64,000 nucleotides of DNA from Humulus lupulus (Eukaryota > Streptophyta > Magnoliopsida > Rosales > Cannabaceae): positions 79,239,696-79,303,695 of the forward strand of contig NC_084801.1 of the NCBI RefSeq assembly GCF_963169125.1, in the 5' to 3' direction. Under the pieces are notes generated by a model. That model saw nothing but the letters and a program-made list of their open reading frames with translations. It did no database searches and was not told where the DNA came from. How positions within the stretch are numbered: position 1 is the stretch's first letter; every line of letters begins with the position of its first letter. This document shows positions 31,981 through 44,213 of the stretch, one piece after another. A program made the translations under genes and the position numbers.

Positions 31981-33507
31981 ATTAATTAATTTGGCATCGA
32001 TCATGGTAGGTCGGCTCTGCAGAAACCGACTTAATATATGTTCATTACTCGGTACACAGGGAATTGACTTATCATGTTAGTCATTGACAAGCATGACAAG
32101 TCAGTTTTCTCTGCTAGCCCCGAATGGCTGCCCTTCGGTGGTCATTATTGTGCAGACACCAGATAAGGAGGACCTGACACTACCAAAACTCCAGCTCTGC
32201 GAGCCCTTCGTTGTCGTTCTCCGCATTCAAGATGGAAAAAAAGAAAGATGGGACAGGGTTACGAGAAAATACCAAGGGCTTCCAGAGGAACATGAATCTA
32301 GGATTAATGAGGATGTGCAACATGTCAGCGATGGGGAGATTGGAATAGTACAAGTCTTGGAGCAGAGCCATTTTGGCTAGTAGAGATCTCAGCAACAGCC
32401 TCAAGGGCATTTGGTTTGCTGGGAGAGGTTCCTTGCTTTCAGATCTCTATTAATGGAAAATGACGACTTAACTCGTCATATTGTGAGTGCCCTACTACGA
32501 AATTGTGGCTACGAAGGTCAATACATTTCAACAACATAAAGTGATCATGTAGTTCTCTAATTTTGAGGTATATGTAGTTCTCTATGTTAGTGGCCTGATG
32601 TTTGAATATTGACATAGTTGGCTTTTAAAGTAAAAACTGTAGGTCTTATGATTAAACTTCATGTTATATGATATGAAAGGAAACCATGTGTATTTGGTCC
32701 ACTATGAGTAATAATATACATGATCTAATAATTGTTGTCATTAACATAGGTTAGAAAGAGGAGCATAGCAAGATTATTATTGTAAAAGAAATGTCTTTTT
32801 TTTAGTTTACTATAAGTAGAGTTGTCTAGTCATCTATTTCTAAAATGTTATTTACCACCATCTACTAACAACACATTTCCAAACTGATCTCCTGATATTG
32901 TTGTAGTGCTCTTTTTCTGATTTTCTATTAAAAATATTGGAAACTAGTAAGCTAGATTTTCTTCCTTTTAGTTTTCTTTTCTTTTTTTATTGTCAGTTTG
33001 GCTGGAAAAAAACAATGCATTTTCTCAACAGACCCTAATATTGCCTATACTTTGGTGCTTCAAGTAGTTATTTGTGCTGTTATTTGTTCATAGTTATAGT
33101 CTAATGGGAAGTTGGTAGTCTTTTCATTCATGAAACTTCAGTTTTAGTACTGGAAAGAATGAGCATACTAATGGATAAATTTATGCAATATCTTTACTAG
33201 ACAATGCTTGCTAGCTTCGGGAAAGTGCTGGAGCACATGAAATCTTCAAAAAATATGTATTATACCTTTATACATAATTCATTTTGTACATATCATTTTC
33301 ATAATGGATGGGATAAGGAAAGGGCTTTGATCAATAGAATAGATGACCAACAATCTGTTGCTGATAGTTTCTGAAATAGTTTTTTAGTTAACACACAAGG
33401 CTTAGAACAAACATTGAGTTAAATAAAGGTTTTGTAAAACTTAAATGGCACAGAAGCTAAAGTCTTGAATATATTATTTAGAGATATAGTTAAAAGTTAT
33501 CATGTAC
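31981..33507. other. Unassigned region; no confident gene
   Basis: From 31981 to 32080 there are residual GTAGGTCGGCT motifs of the AT-rich repeat. At 32084-32410 lies an island of more balanced base composition with a 98-codon frame (+, to 32380) that I do not recognise. From 32410 to 33507 the sequence is AT-rich with short T and A runs and no ORF or transposon end that I can support. Confidence 0.5.
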
Positions 33508-35512
33508 TATAACGGCCTACTTCCATATAGTCATTACTAGGTAAGATTTAAAACATGCAATTAACTCGCTAATCGAGGTTTTAGGTAAAAAGTGTAGCTA
33601 AATTGTAATAGTAGTCATATAATTTGAAAATGTAACCATTCAATGAAATTATAAAACGTTATACATTTGGGATCCCAAAATAATTTTTAGAAATATTTAC
33701 AGCTCAAAATATGATTAAAGTCGACTAAACGACAAAATTAAGTTTAGTACAAAACATCTTCCCAAAATACCCCTGGCCGTGGTAGCCAGGCAGGCCGAAC
33801 ATGTACACGCCGCTTCTCGCTCTCCGTACTCATGGTTGATCGACCTTACCCTTGCCCTTACCTGCACCATAGAGCACCCGTGAGCCGAAGCCCAGCAAGA
33901 AAACTCCACACAAGAAATCAACATATGCACTACTATCAATCAACATATAAAAAAACCGCCAACAGGCTAAACACATAACGGCCATGCCGTCCTAGGCACA
34001 TTACAAGGCCTTGGGTTCGCGATCTATGCCGTGAGGATATCCCAGGTATCCAATAGGGGTCTCACCCTGGAAACTTGCACTCCGCGTGCTTAACGCTGCT
34101 CCCGTGCCCTTGTTGTACTCGACCTTGCACTCCACGTGCTTCATGCCGTTCCCAGCCCTTTGCTGTACATTTATGGATATGCAACACACAACATAAACTT
34201 AACAAACACTTAAACAAATACAATCATACAAAATAGGGCTACGCCCTGCATCGCAAACACATAGGGTCGTGCCCTGCAACACAAATTATAGGGCCATGCC
34301 CTGCTTTATGGGAACATCAGTTTTCTTACCAATGTCCCGAGCTTTCCGAGCACCGATTTCACGAGCACATCCCTTTAATCTGAGCCTCGCTGATAACCTA
34401 GTCACAACGTATCAACAACATCCATCCATCAAGTTCTAATCCATTAAAAAAATTTGGGTTATAATTCTAGTCTCCAGGACCTTGAATTCTATCAATTTGG
34501 GCGATAAAATCCCTCCCAAGCCTTAACTATTGGGTTCCAGAGCCAAAAATCCATAAATGGCCAACGCTTTAAACTAGGGCCGCGACGTAGGCCCCTAAGG
34601 GCCATGGCATGCCTTGAAATAGAGGCAACATTCCTCCTTGCTGGGAGGCGCGGGCCGCGGCATGCCCTTCCTAGGGCCGTGACGCGCCTCAAGAACAGAG
34701 GCCTCCCCAGGCCTTCACGCAGATGCGGTTCGTGGCATGCCCAGCCTTGGGTCGCGGCATGCCCAACCTTCGGCCGCCGATCGCACCTCCAAAGCTAGAA
34801 AACCTCTATTTTTCCTGCATTTCCTTTGAGCCAATCCTTCTAAAATCATCTTAACTAAATAACTAAACCCAAAATTAGGCTTGGACTTCCCTACCACACC
34901 ATCTAGGTTCCATAACAAGTCCAAAACTGTCATATAAACTCAGCACATAACTAAACTTAACTCAAGAATCTAGTTCACATGCCACTTACAATTCTAATAA
35001 AAATTCAACAGAAACTCAAGGAATTAGTGGTAGGCTCCTTACCTCAATGATGAATTCAAGCTTACACTTGCTCTGCAACTCCCCAAGGTTAGTCCTCCCA
35101 AGCTCCAAGCCTTAGATTTCTAGTTTAGAATCTCTCAAAATCACACACCAAGGAGAGAAGTGCTGAACCGACTAAGAGAAGAAAAGTTGAGAATTTTTTT
35201 CCTTTTACTTAGTTCCAGCAGTTTCTCAAACCATCTGAGTTAAATAATACGCCTGGCAAATGACCAAACTGCCCCTTAAGCTTAACCGCTACCCTTAAGT
35301 GACCCAAGGGCACTTTTGTCATTTGTCGTGTCTCGCTAATCCCTCGACTATTCCTATAAATCCCGTTTAATCCCAACATGTCTCAATCATTACTAAAGAA
35401 CTACCTGTTACTCAATAATTCTCGAACACATGTAATATTCCAAAAATACCCCTAGACTCCTCCAGAGCTGGGTATTCGACCCCGTTGTGACTTTCTAACT
35501 AAACAACTCCCT

Positions 35513-35517
35513 AGGAC
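35513..35517. repeat. Target-site duplication of S2, left copy (AGGAC)
   Basis: Exact match to 37917-37921; joining the flanks restores the LTR sequence CCTAGGACTGTCTCGGA, as in S1 (TTTAGGACTGTCTCGGA). Confidence 0.95.
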
Positions 35518-37916
35518 TGTAACACCCTAAGTTGCTAATAAGGTTTAGGACTTTGATTAGCGTGCCTGGAGGGAAATAAGTGAATTAATATGATAATATA
35601 TGAATTTAAATGAATATGTGATTAGAATGCATGTTTAGGTGGTATAAATATGCATGTGGGCCCCTTTTGCATGATAGGGGTAAATTGGTAATTTTAGCCT
35701 GTTTAGGGCATAAATGTGATAATTGTATTATGTGGCTTGTACCACGTGGGTGTGGTGATATTAATGTGATGCAAATGCCGAGACGGTCCTAGAGAGCTAG
35801 ATAACCCAAAAGTCACAACGAGATTTTATTACCCGGCTCGGGGGGAGCCTAGGGGTACTTTGGGGAATTTTGTGAGTTGAGTTGAGAATTTGTGGTTAAT
35901 GGTTATTGGTGATTGAGTAACCTGGCTAACCATTAGTTACTACTGAGAGTAACAAGTTTAGGTGGAAGAAGTGGTGGAATTGCAATATAGGTGAAAGGAC
36001 AAGAGTGCCCTTGAGGTTTACTTAGGAAGGGATTTTGATGGAGGGATAAGATGGTCTTTTGGTAGAGGTTTAGATAACTTTGGCTGAGGGAAATGAGTAT
36101 ACATGATCCTTTATGCTAGGTATGACTGAAATCAAGTTTTGGAGGGCTAGAGAAATCAAGAAGGAAAAGGGAGAACTAAGAACTTAGAAGGCAAAGTGGA
36201 AGAGGAAGTGAGCTGTGTTCTTTGAGGCTAGTGAAGAGCTTAAGGGTGTGGAATCAAACTCAGGTCAAGGACTACTCTGAGGTAAGGATTTAGTCCCTGT
36301 CTTTGTTAAGTTTTGAGCTTAATTTTAGAAGGAAAGAATGAAAATTGAAAGATAGTCATGGCTTGTTTTGCATGAGAATTCAGCTAGTTTATCAAGAGGA
36401 ATTTGGTTTAAAGCTGGGGTTGGAGGGAGCTCAAGTTGAATTTTTGATTGAGGTAAGAGTACTAAACATGTTTGAAATCTCATAACTGTTATGGTTTAAG
36501 AATTTAGAAGTCTGGTTTGCACTTCTCTCAAGTTCTCGTTTAAGTATTTGAAATCTAAAACTCAATTATGAATTTTTGGAGTGATTGTGAAATTGAGCTA
36601 GGTTATGATGTTTATAGGTTGTTGAATGGTCTATTTGGGGTTTTGGGTTGGTTTTGGGGCTTAGGTACTTGTTTGGGATGATTTGGAGTGGTTTTAGCTT
36701 GGGGAAAACCCAGATTTTTGGGTTCGCGAAGGAGCGCCGCGGCCCTGTTTTTGGGTGCCGCGGCGCGAGGCTGTTCTGGGCAGGGGAAGCTTTCTGACTT
36801 GCTGGGCGCCGCGACCCTCTAGGGCAGCGCCGCGGCGCTAGTCTATTTTCAGAACATGGGATTTTGCAATTTTGAGCTTTTGCTCTGGGGGTTTGGGGGA
36901 TGTTTCCGATGTATTATTTTAGGATTTGGGGATTCCGAGAGTGTGGGATTGGTACCGGAAAGTGGTTTTGGATTGGTTAGTATTAAAGGGTGTTCTATAT
37001 GTGTTGTGACTAGGTCTCCAGAGAGGCTCAGGTTAGAGGGCAGTGCTCGCAGCCTTAGTGCATCAGAAAGCTCGGGATACAGGTAAGAAAACTGTAGCAC
37101 CCGTAGAGCAGGGCTTGGGCCCATAGAATTGTTGCAGGGCGCGACCCTAAACTGTATCATTGCTAGGATGTAGCTTAATATGAATGATTGTATATTTGAT
37201 TGTTATTTGTGAATGCTAAATATGGAAACAGCAGAAGGAACGACGAAGGGCCGGGAACGGCGAAGGGCCGAGAACGACAAAGGCCGAGAATGGCAGTGAG
37301 GCCGGGAATACCACTTAGCACATGGAGTGCTCGTGGTTAGGGTGAGACCCCAATGGATACATGGGATATCCTTACGGTGTAGACCGAGATCCCAGGCTTT
37401 GGTAACGCTTCTGGGACGGCATGGCCGTATATGTGTTAGATTTCATGGATTGTTTGACTAGATATGAGCTATCTGCTGTAATGACTGTATATTATGCATA
37501 TGTTATGTACTGTTTGAGTTTTCTTGCTAGGCTTCGGCTCACGGGTGCTCTGTGTTGCAGGTAAGGGCAAAGAGAAAGTCAACCAGCCATGTGTACGAAG
37601 AGCATGGGGGCGGCGCATACATGTTTGGCCTTCTCGACCGCTTTGGTTGGGGATATTTTTGAGGAATGGTTGTACAAACCCTAGTTTTGATGGTTAATTA
37701 CTTATAAACTTGTTTTGGGTTGTAAATATTTTATAAACTGAGTTCTGGGATCCCGTATGTTAAACTCTTGAACTTTTAATGAAATAGAGTTTTTTTCTAA
37801 AGATTACAGCCTAGACTTCTGTTTAATCACACTTTTGTTTTAAAAACCTCGTCTAGCGAGTTGATTGCACATTTTTACCTCACTTGGTAACGGCTCTAAG
37901 GTAGTATGGCGTTACA
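35518..37916 (+). mobile_element. S2: solo LTR of family A inside the H2 LTR
   Basis: The 2399-bp LTR TGTAACACCCTAAGTTGC...AGTATGGCGTTACA has a perfect 5-bp TSD AGGAC (35513-35517 and 37917-37921). It is the reverse complement of the other family A LTRs, so it is inserted head-to-head into a member of its own family. It carries palindromes at 36734-36839, including the 14-bp perfect palindrome AGCGCCGCGGCGCT (36826-36839), and the conserved block TTGCTAGGCTTCGGCTCAC (37523-37541) with TTGCAGGTAAGGGCAAAG (37556-37573). A possible TATA box is at 35643-35650. Clean ends suggest it is younger than H2. Confidence 0.93.
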
Positions 37917-37921
37917 AGGAC
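37917..37921. repeat. Target-site duplication of S2, right copy (AGGAC)
   Basis: Exact match to 35513-35517. Confidence 0.95.
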
Positions 37922-38134
37922 TGTCTCGGATCTTGCATCTAAAATATATCACCACTCGCACGTTGTAACAATCACAATATGCATTTCACATAATAAATCA
38001 CATGCAATTCAACTAAACATGCAATTCTAATAACATACTCACCTAACTCACATATTCACATAATAAATCACTTATTGCCCTCCAAGGACACTAATCAAGG
38101 CCCTAGGCCTTATTAGAAAATTTGGGATGCTACA

Positions 38135-38690
38135 ACCATCCCCTCCTTATAGAAATTTCATCCTCGAAATTACCTGAATAAGTCGGGATACCGCTCCTGC
38201 ATATCTGATTCAAATTCCCACGTCACGTCCTCAACCTTGTTGTTTCTCCACAACACTTTCACCAAGGCGATGGTCTTGCTCCTCAAGACTTTATCCTTTC
38301 AGTCAAGAACCTGAACTAGCTCCTCCTCATGTGACAAATTTTGGTCTAGCTCCATGTTCTCATAACTCAATACACGTGTCGAATCTGATATATACTTTCG
38401 AAGCATGGATACGTGAAAGACTTCATGAACCCCTGATAGAGCTGGAGGCATCGCCAATCTGTAAGCTACCTCTCTAACCCGTTCCAGAATCTCAAAGGGG
38501 CCAACAAACCTAGGGCTCAGCTTGCCCCGAACACCAAATCGTTTCACTCCTCCCAAAGGTGAAACCCCAAGGAACACATGGTCACCGACCTGAAACTCTA
38601 CGCTCCTGTGTTTCAAGTTCGAGTAACTCTTTTTGCAATTCTGGGAGACGAGCATTTGAGTTCTAATCTTTTCAATCACCTCATTGGTCC
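38135..38690 (-). pseudogene. H2 pol C-terminus (integrase tail)
   Basis: After a 3' leader with a decayed polypurine end (GAGGGGATGGT on the - strand by the LTR), a frame of 126 codons (38299-38679) reads NLKHRSVEFQVGDHVFLGVS, GVKRFGVRGKLSPRFVGPFE, EVAYRLAMPPALSGVHEVFH and VSMLRKYISD. This is the GPY/F module that closes the integrase of chromoviruses. It ends with VQVLD followed by a stop, so the chromodomain that should follow (compare N2 at 44214) is not in frame. It is preceded (higher coordinates) by the broken integrase core. Confidence 0.85.
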
Positions 38691-39200
38691 TCTAAACCAT
38701 CTCATGACCTAAGTACCTCCTTTCACCTGTCTCATCCCAATGGATAGGTGATCTACACTTCCTCACGTATAGCATCTCATATGAAGCCACCCCGATAGTC
38801 GCCTAATAACTGTTGTTGTATGAAAACTCAATCAATGGGAGATACTTACTCCAAGATCCCCCAAAATCCAATGGGAGATACTTACTATTGTTGTATGAAT
38901 CGTCTTCTCAGACTGTCAATCCATCTGAGGATGATAAGCCATACTAAACCGCAACTGCGTGCCCATACCCTGTCGGATACTATTGACCTCGGAGCCCCAT
39001 GAAGTCGAACAATTTCCTTCACATATAGGCAAAAAGTCGGCGGACATGGTATAACTATCCATAATCACCCACACTGAATCTTGTTGTGCCACGGTCTTCG
39101 GCAAACCAACCACGAAGTACATGGTGATATCCTCCCACTTCAAATCTGGAATCCCTAGAGGCTACAATAACCCTACTGGCCTCTGATGTTCAACCTTTAC
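38691..39200 (-). pseudogene. H2 integrase core, truncated
   Basis: On the - strand the frame 38916-39143 begins MKWEDITMYFVVGLPKT, where the first catalytic Asp of MDFV is replaced by Tyr, continues VWVIMDSYTMSADFLPI and QGMGTQLRFSMAYHPQMD, then stops. The segment with the second catalytic Asp (VSDRG in N2) is missing between CEGNCSTSWGSEVNSI and RQGMG. An 18-bp direct repeat CAATGGGAGATACTTACT (38834-38851 and 38869-38886) duplicates part of the region coding YLPLI. The enzyme is dead. Confidence 0.8.
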
Positions 39201-40880
39201 CTACTGACAAGTTAAACCCTTGGCCACATAGTCCACCACGTCCCTCTTCATTCGTGACCAGAAATACAATGCTCTAAAATCATGGTACATCTTCGTCGTA
39301 CCTAGATGTAAAGAATGGGGAGTGGTATGAGATTCATCCAAGATCTTTCGCCGGATATCAGAATCCATCGGAACACAAATTCGACCCTTGTACTTCAATA
39401 ATCCCATCTCCGAGATTGAGAAGTCCTTAGCCGCCCCGACTAAGACACTCTCTCTGTGGCCTCTCAACTGGGGATCCTTCCCCTGCACTTCCTTGATCCT
39501 CTCAAGGAGTGAAGACTGAAGAGTGATGTTGGCTAACTGACCAACCACCAACTCTATACCCGCTCTAGTCATCTCCTTAGCTAACTTATCAGATATTGTC
39601 CTCGAACTGAATAATTGCTCTGGGCCCTTCCGACTCAATGCATCAGCCACTACATTAGCCTTCCCAGGATGGTATAGGATATCACAATCATAATCCCTTA
39701 CCAATTCAAGCCACTGTCTCTGGCGCATATTCAGATCCTTCTGAGTAAAGAAGTACTTCAAACTCTTATGGTCGGTGTATATCTCGCACTTCTCACCATA
39801 TAGATAATGTCTCCAAACCTTAAGTGCAAATACCACCGCTTCCAACTCCAAATCATGCGTGGGATATCTCTGTTCATACTCCTTTAGCTGTCTTGATGCA
39901 TAGGCTATCACATTTCTGGCTTGCATCAGCACACACCCTAAACCTTGTTTGGAAGCGTCACAATATACCACAAACTTCTCATTGCCTGTTGGCAAACTCA
40001 ACACTAGGGCGGTGATCAATCTTCGCTTCAATTCCTTGAAACTGTTCTCACACCTGTCTATCCACACATACTTAGTCTTATTTCTCGTCAATTCACTCAA
40101 CAGTGTTGCTATCCTGGAGAACCCCTCAACAAACCGCCGATAATACCCTGCCAACCCTAGAAAACTCCTAACTTCTGGAACACTACTCGGTCTAGGCCAA
40201 TCTCTCACTACCTCAATCTTACTTGGGTCAACCAGAATCCCCTCCTTACTGGCAATATGGCCAAGAAATGTGACTTGCGGTAGCCAAGACTCAGACTTGC
40301 TAAACTTAGCATAGAACCTATGCTCTCTCAACCGCAGCAATAGCAAACATAAATGTTGCTTGTGCTCTGTCTCTGACTGATAATACGCCAATATATCATC
40401 AATAAACACAATCACGAACATGTCCAAATAGTCCTTCAAAACCCTATTCATCATGTCATTAAAAGTTGTTGGGGCGTTGGTTAATCCAAAGGACATAACC
40501 AGGAATTCATAGTGTCCATATCTTGCGTGGAATGCGGTATTTGGTATGTCCTCCTCTTTAATCTGTAACTGATGGTAACCTGATCGAAGATCAATCATAG
40601 AAAACATTGTCTTCCCCTGTAGCTGGTCAAATAAATCGTCGATCCTTGGTGGTGGGTACTTGTTCTTAATGGTCAACTTGTTCAGCTCCCTATAGTCAAT
40701 ACACATCCTAAGAGATCCATCCTTTTTCTTAACAAAAAACACTGGAGCACCCCATGGTGAGAAACTCGATCTGATGAACCCTGAATCCAGTAATTTCTCC
40801 AATTGAATCTTCAATTCCTTTAACACTGTCGGAGCCATGCTGTAAGGTGTCCTAGATACTGACTCCGCCCTTGGCGCCAA
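39201..40880 (-). pseudogene. H2 reverse transcriptase, RNase H and integrase zinc region
   Basis: One 559-codon frame holds the RT blocks [19 protein letters not shown] (residues about 41-59), [34 protein letters not shown] and the catalytic [12 protein letters not shown] (FIDD near 159-162, intact). Next come thumb, RNase H ([15 protein letters not shown] near 310, [42 protein letters not shown]) and the integrase zinc module ([14 protein letters not shown] ... [12 protein letters not shown]). The frame is open here but is separated from protease by a stop region (40881-41078) and from the integrase core by another, so the polyprotein is broken. The ORF's first Met is not a biological start. 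Confidence 0.92.
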
Positions 40881-41078
40881 TTCTATAACAAACTCATTCT
40901 CCCGCTATGGCGGCAACCTTGGAAAGTCTGCTGGAAATAGATCTGGAAACTCACATACCAGTCTAGTCTCACTCAATCCAATCGACACAACCCTAGAGGT
41001 ATCCACAATGTTCGCTAGGAGTCCTATGCAACCTTCCTACATCAGGTCTCTAGCCTTCCGTGCTAAAATAATAGGTAC

Positions 41079-41573
41079 TCACGGTCCACTAACTGTCCCC
41101 ACAAATACAAAGGGTACCTCCCCTTCTGGTTCAAAAGTCACCATTCTGCGCTTGCATTCAATCCTCGCCGCATAATTCGACAACCAATCCATCCCTAGGA
41201 TCATATCATAGTCATCACTCTCTAACTCAATCAGATCGACAAACAGCTGCCTAATGTCTTTCTCTACTGGCAATGCTCTAATCCATCTCCTAGAGACTAC
41301 CAGTTCCCCAGTTGGCAACAAAGTCTGAAAACCCCTAGCATACAAATCACTAGGTCTACACAGCTGATCTATCACTCTAGAAGACACAAACGAATGAGTA
41401 GCTCTCGAATCAATCAATGCATTATAAGAAGAACTAACACTAGAAATCTGACCTGTCACAACTGAGGGACTAGCCTCAACCTCATTCTGAGTGAAGATAA
41501 ATACTTTAGTAGGAGCAAGACTGTCACCCTGCTTCGGCTCCTTTTTCCTGGCTTGTGGGCAGTTCTTCTTCAC
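41079..41573 (-). pseudogene. H2 zinc knuckle end and aspartic protease
   Basis: The - strand frame reads KKNCPQARKKEPKQG (end of the zinc knuckle CFICGIINHVKKNC, whose start lies just upstream, across the TGA in another phase) and then the protease: ALIDSRATHSF, where the catalytic D-S/T-G box has Arg in place of Gly, ILGMDWLSNYAARI, and MVTFEPEGEVPF. A Gly to Arg change in this box should inactivate the enzyme. It is co-linear with gag (41570-42287) and RT. Confidence 0.85.
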
Positions 41574-42287
41574 ATGATTGATAATCCCACAAATAAAGCA
41601 GGCCCTAATCCTGTACTGTCCCTGATGTCATCGTGTACATCAAGGACACACTTGGAAACTCCTCCAGTTGTCACTTTCGCCCTGACGGCTACTAAAAACA
41701 CCCCGTGCCCTCCTATCCGAGCTAGAAGGAATGAAAGAATCTGGGGCCTTTCTCTTCTGTTCACTGGGTCCACTACCCCGACTAGATCCAGTAAAAGGAG
41801 GCACCATCTTCCTGGCATCACACCTATCATCGCCCTCTCTCCAAGTCTGAACCCCGGCCCCCTCAGCTGTATGGGCCTTGTCCACTACCTGAGCATATGT
41901 AGTAGTCTCTGGATCCAAAGTAATCTTAACATCACAGGCGATCATAACATTCAACCCTCGCACAAACCTATCCCTTCTTGCTGCATCAGTTGGCACTAAA
42001 TCTGGCGGGAACTTCGCCAACCGGTCAAATCTCAAGACATACTCAGTAACTCATCAACCGGTTCTGAGTCAGATTGGACTGTAATACTATAGTGCTTCTC
42101 ATTAAATATATTTCTGAACTCTTCCTAGGTCATAACTGGAACATTTCTTCTCTAAGTCACTACATCCCACTAGATGCGGGCATCCTCTCTAAACATGTAG
42201 CTGGCACAAGCTACCCTCTCGTTCCCTTCCACCCTCATGAAATCCAAGATGGAAGAAATCATATTCATCCCCTACTCTACCCGCAGT
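41570..42287 (-). pseudogene. H2 gag, C-terminal part, cut by N2
   Basis: On the - strand the frame 41640-42035 carries the end of the capsid domain (MRFDRLAKFPPDLVPTDAAR, FVRGLNVMIACDVKITLDPE, TTYAQVVDKAHTAEGAGV), a Ser/Arg-rich spacer (PPFTGSSRGSGPSEQKRKAP) and then the knuckle. Between 42036 and 42287 gag-like sequence continues with stops. The N2 TSD (GGATT, 42288-42292) marks the break; the N-terminal part of gag is at 51521-51698. Confidence 0.85.
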
Positions 42288-42292
42288 GGATT
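42288..42292. repeat. Target-site duplication of N2, left copy (GGATT)
   Basis: Exact match to 51516-51520, directly before TGTAATGACCC. Confidence 0.95.
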
Positions 42293-44177
42293 TGTAATGA
42301 CCCACTAATCTAGACTCTTGGACCATTATCGAACTATACATATAAATTCTTACTAAAACATACATTTGCGAAAATACCATAATTTATTAAAAACTTGTAG
42401 AAACAAAGGTTACTTTCATAAAATTAAGTAGGATATGGGTACCCATTGTCTTTAAAACAAAAATAACTTAAGGTAAAAAGAGTTACATAGAAAATGCGGA
42501 AAATACATTTAAAACCATAGAAAAACATAAACAAGACTACATCCTCGAATCGAATAACGCTCGGCTCCTTGACTCCATTCACCATCGATACACATCCTCT
42601 AAGCGTCACGAATCTTTCCGCCTCTAAAGCTTATTTCCTGCACATAAACAAAAATGAATGAGCCTAATGCCCAGCAAGGAAAAATCTAACACATAGTCAT
42701 ACACATCAATTTCATAATAACGTAAAGACATATCATAACACTTAATACATACACTTATTATAATGGCCATTATTACTTAGGGTCCCATAGACTAAACAAG
42801 CTTATGCCCATGAGATTAGTGGGGTCCTACTAGCTAACTAGGCATATGCCCACAATCTTTTTGGGGTCTTGTTAGTCAAATAGGGCATAAGCCCAAGCCT
42901 ACAACAAACACATGTATAACATATTCATAACATAACACATAAGATAACATAATCATAAACATATAGATTCTAGCCTATTTTCCTTACCAAAGTTACTGGG
43001 ATATGATGGACTGAGTTGGGACTTTTGGAACACTCCTAAAACCATAATGAACAAGAGTGAGTCTAAAGAAGGAAAAGAGATGAAATGAAAGGGATGGAAA
43101 GACTAAACCATTGAAAGTCACACTTACCAAATTTATGTGCTTCAAGAACTTAGATCCCCTAACCAAAATGAAGATTAAGGTTAGAGATTGAGTAGAAGAC
43201 TATGAGGAAGAAAATAACATAATACAGAAATGAACTAGAGTTTTGGTTACCTCAAAGACTTGTAAGATAGATCTACACCACAACCGAAATACTATAGAAT
43301 CTCACTTCCCAAAGTGTTTGATAAGCTTATGATGTTTAAGCTTATGATTTCCCAAATCAGGTGTTTACACTCTCACACTCACTTAGCACTAGCAGCTTCT
43401 GAACTTAGAGTAAAAGGTGAATAATGGCTGGGTACTAGGTCCTATTTATAGAGTTTGGGAATGAAAGTATCTTGATTTTACTTGAATAAAAATAATGGCT
43501 TTTTAGGTGAAAATCATTTGAATAATCGTTCAGCAGAGGCTGAAGACTCGTTCAAAAGATGCTGGACTGTTGAAGGAGTTTGAATGGCTGAAAGGAAATG
43601 AATTCAAAAGAGTTTGAAAACATGCTGGTGGAGGCGATATATCGCCTGGACCACTGTTCCCTAGGCGACCGTGCATCGATTCGTGTTTTCCGTATCTACG
43701 TGCTGCGATATATCGCCCCCTATAGCTGCGATATATCGGCATACGCTTAATATTTAAACACGAAATTACACAATTTTAGCTAAGTTTGAATGGGGTAAAC
43801 AGCCTTGACTAAGCCCTCAACGTATTCAAAGCTGCTGACTGACCCTATAACATTCAAACTTTACTCCTTATTAAATTTAATCCTAAAAAATACTTAATCC
43901 TTAATCACCATTCATAACATGTGCTTAAAATCCTATTGGTTGATATCTAAACCTTATAGTATAATAAATATAATCCTTAATATCAGTCACATTAATCAAA
44001 CCTTAGGTTAACTTAATATTCTTAAACTATAGATTAAACTTAGAAAATCTATAAGTACTACTATGAGTGTCCAAATAATTTCCGGTCTGAACCAAAAATC
44101 CACAGTTACAAAGATAATGCTATAAATACTATCATACTATTATCTATCTTAGCTAAGTAAAGTTCTTGGACTCTACA
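42293..44177 (-). repeat. N2 left LTR (3' LTR)
   Basis: TGTAATGACCCACTAATC...TTGGACTCTACA, 1885 bp. TATA box on the - strand (CTATAAATAG; 43443-43450). It contains the GCGATATATCGC palindromes and, at 42620-42680, the module CTTGCTGGGCATTAGGCTCA ... TGTGCAGGAAATAAGC (- strand), similar to family A. Confidence 0.95.
43632..43738 (-). repeat. Three GCGATATATCGC palindromes in the N2 LTR
   Basis: AGGCGATATATCGCCT (43632-43647, perfect 16-bp palindrome), GCGATATATCGC (43705-43716) and CGATATATCG (43729-43738). They lie 182-288 bp upstream of the TATA box, in U3. The other LTR has the same three (from 50971), with one T substitution in the third. Confidence 0.9.
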
Positions 44178-44190
44178 ATTCTCCCCTACT
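44178..44190 (-). other. N2 polypurine tract
   Basis: On the - strand TAGTAGGGGAGAAT abuts the LTR start TGTAGAGTCC. Confidence 0.75.
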
Positions 44191-44213
44191 AAAAAGAATT
44201 TCGTCCTCGAAAT

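Larger units (their letters stand above)
33508..38134 (-). repeat. H2 3' LTR, interrupted by S2
   Basis: It begins TATAACGGCCTACTTCC (a decayed TGTAACGCCC) and ends AAATTTGGGATGCTACA. The part before S2 is 33508-35517 and the part after it 37922-38134. It contains the CCTTGCCCTTACCTGCACC block near 33850 and degenerate GC-rich palindromes at 34570-34790. Confidence 0.88.
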
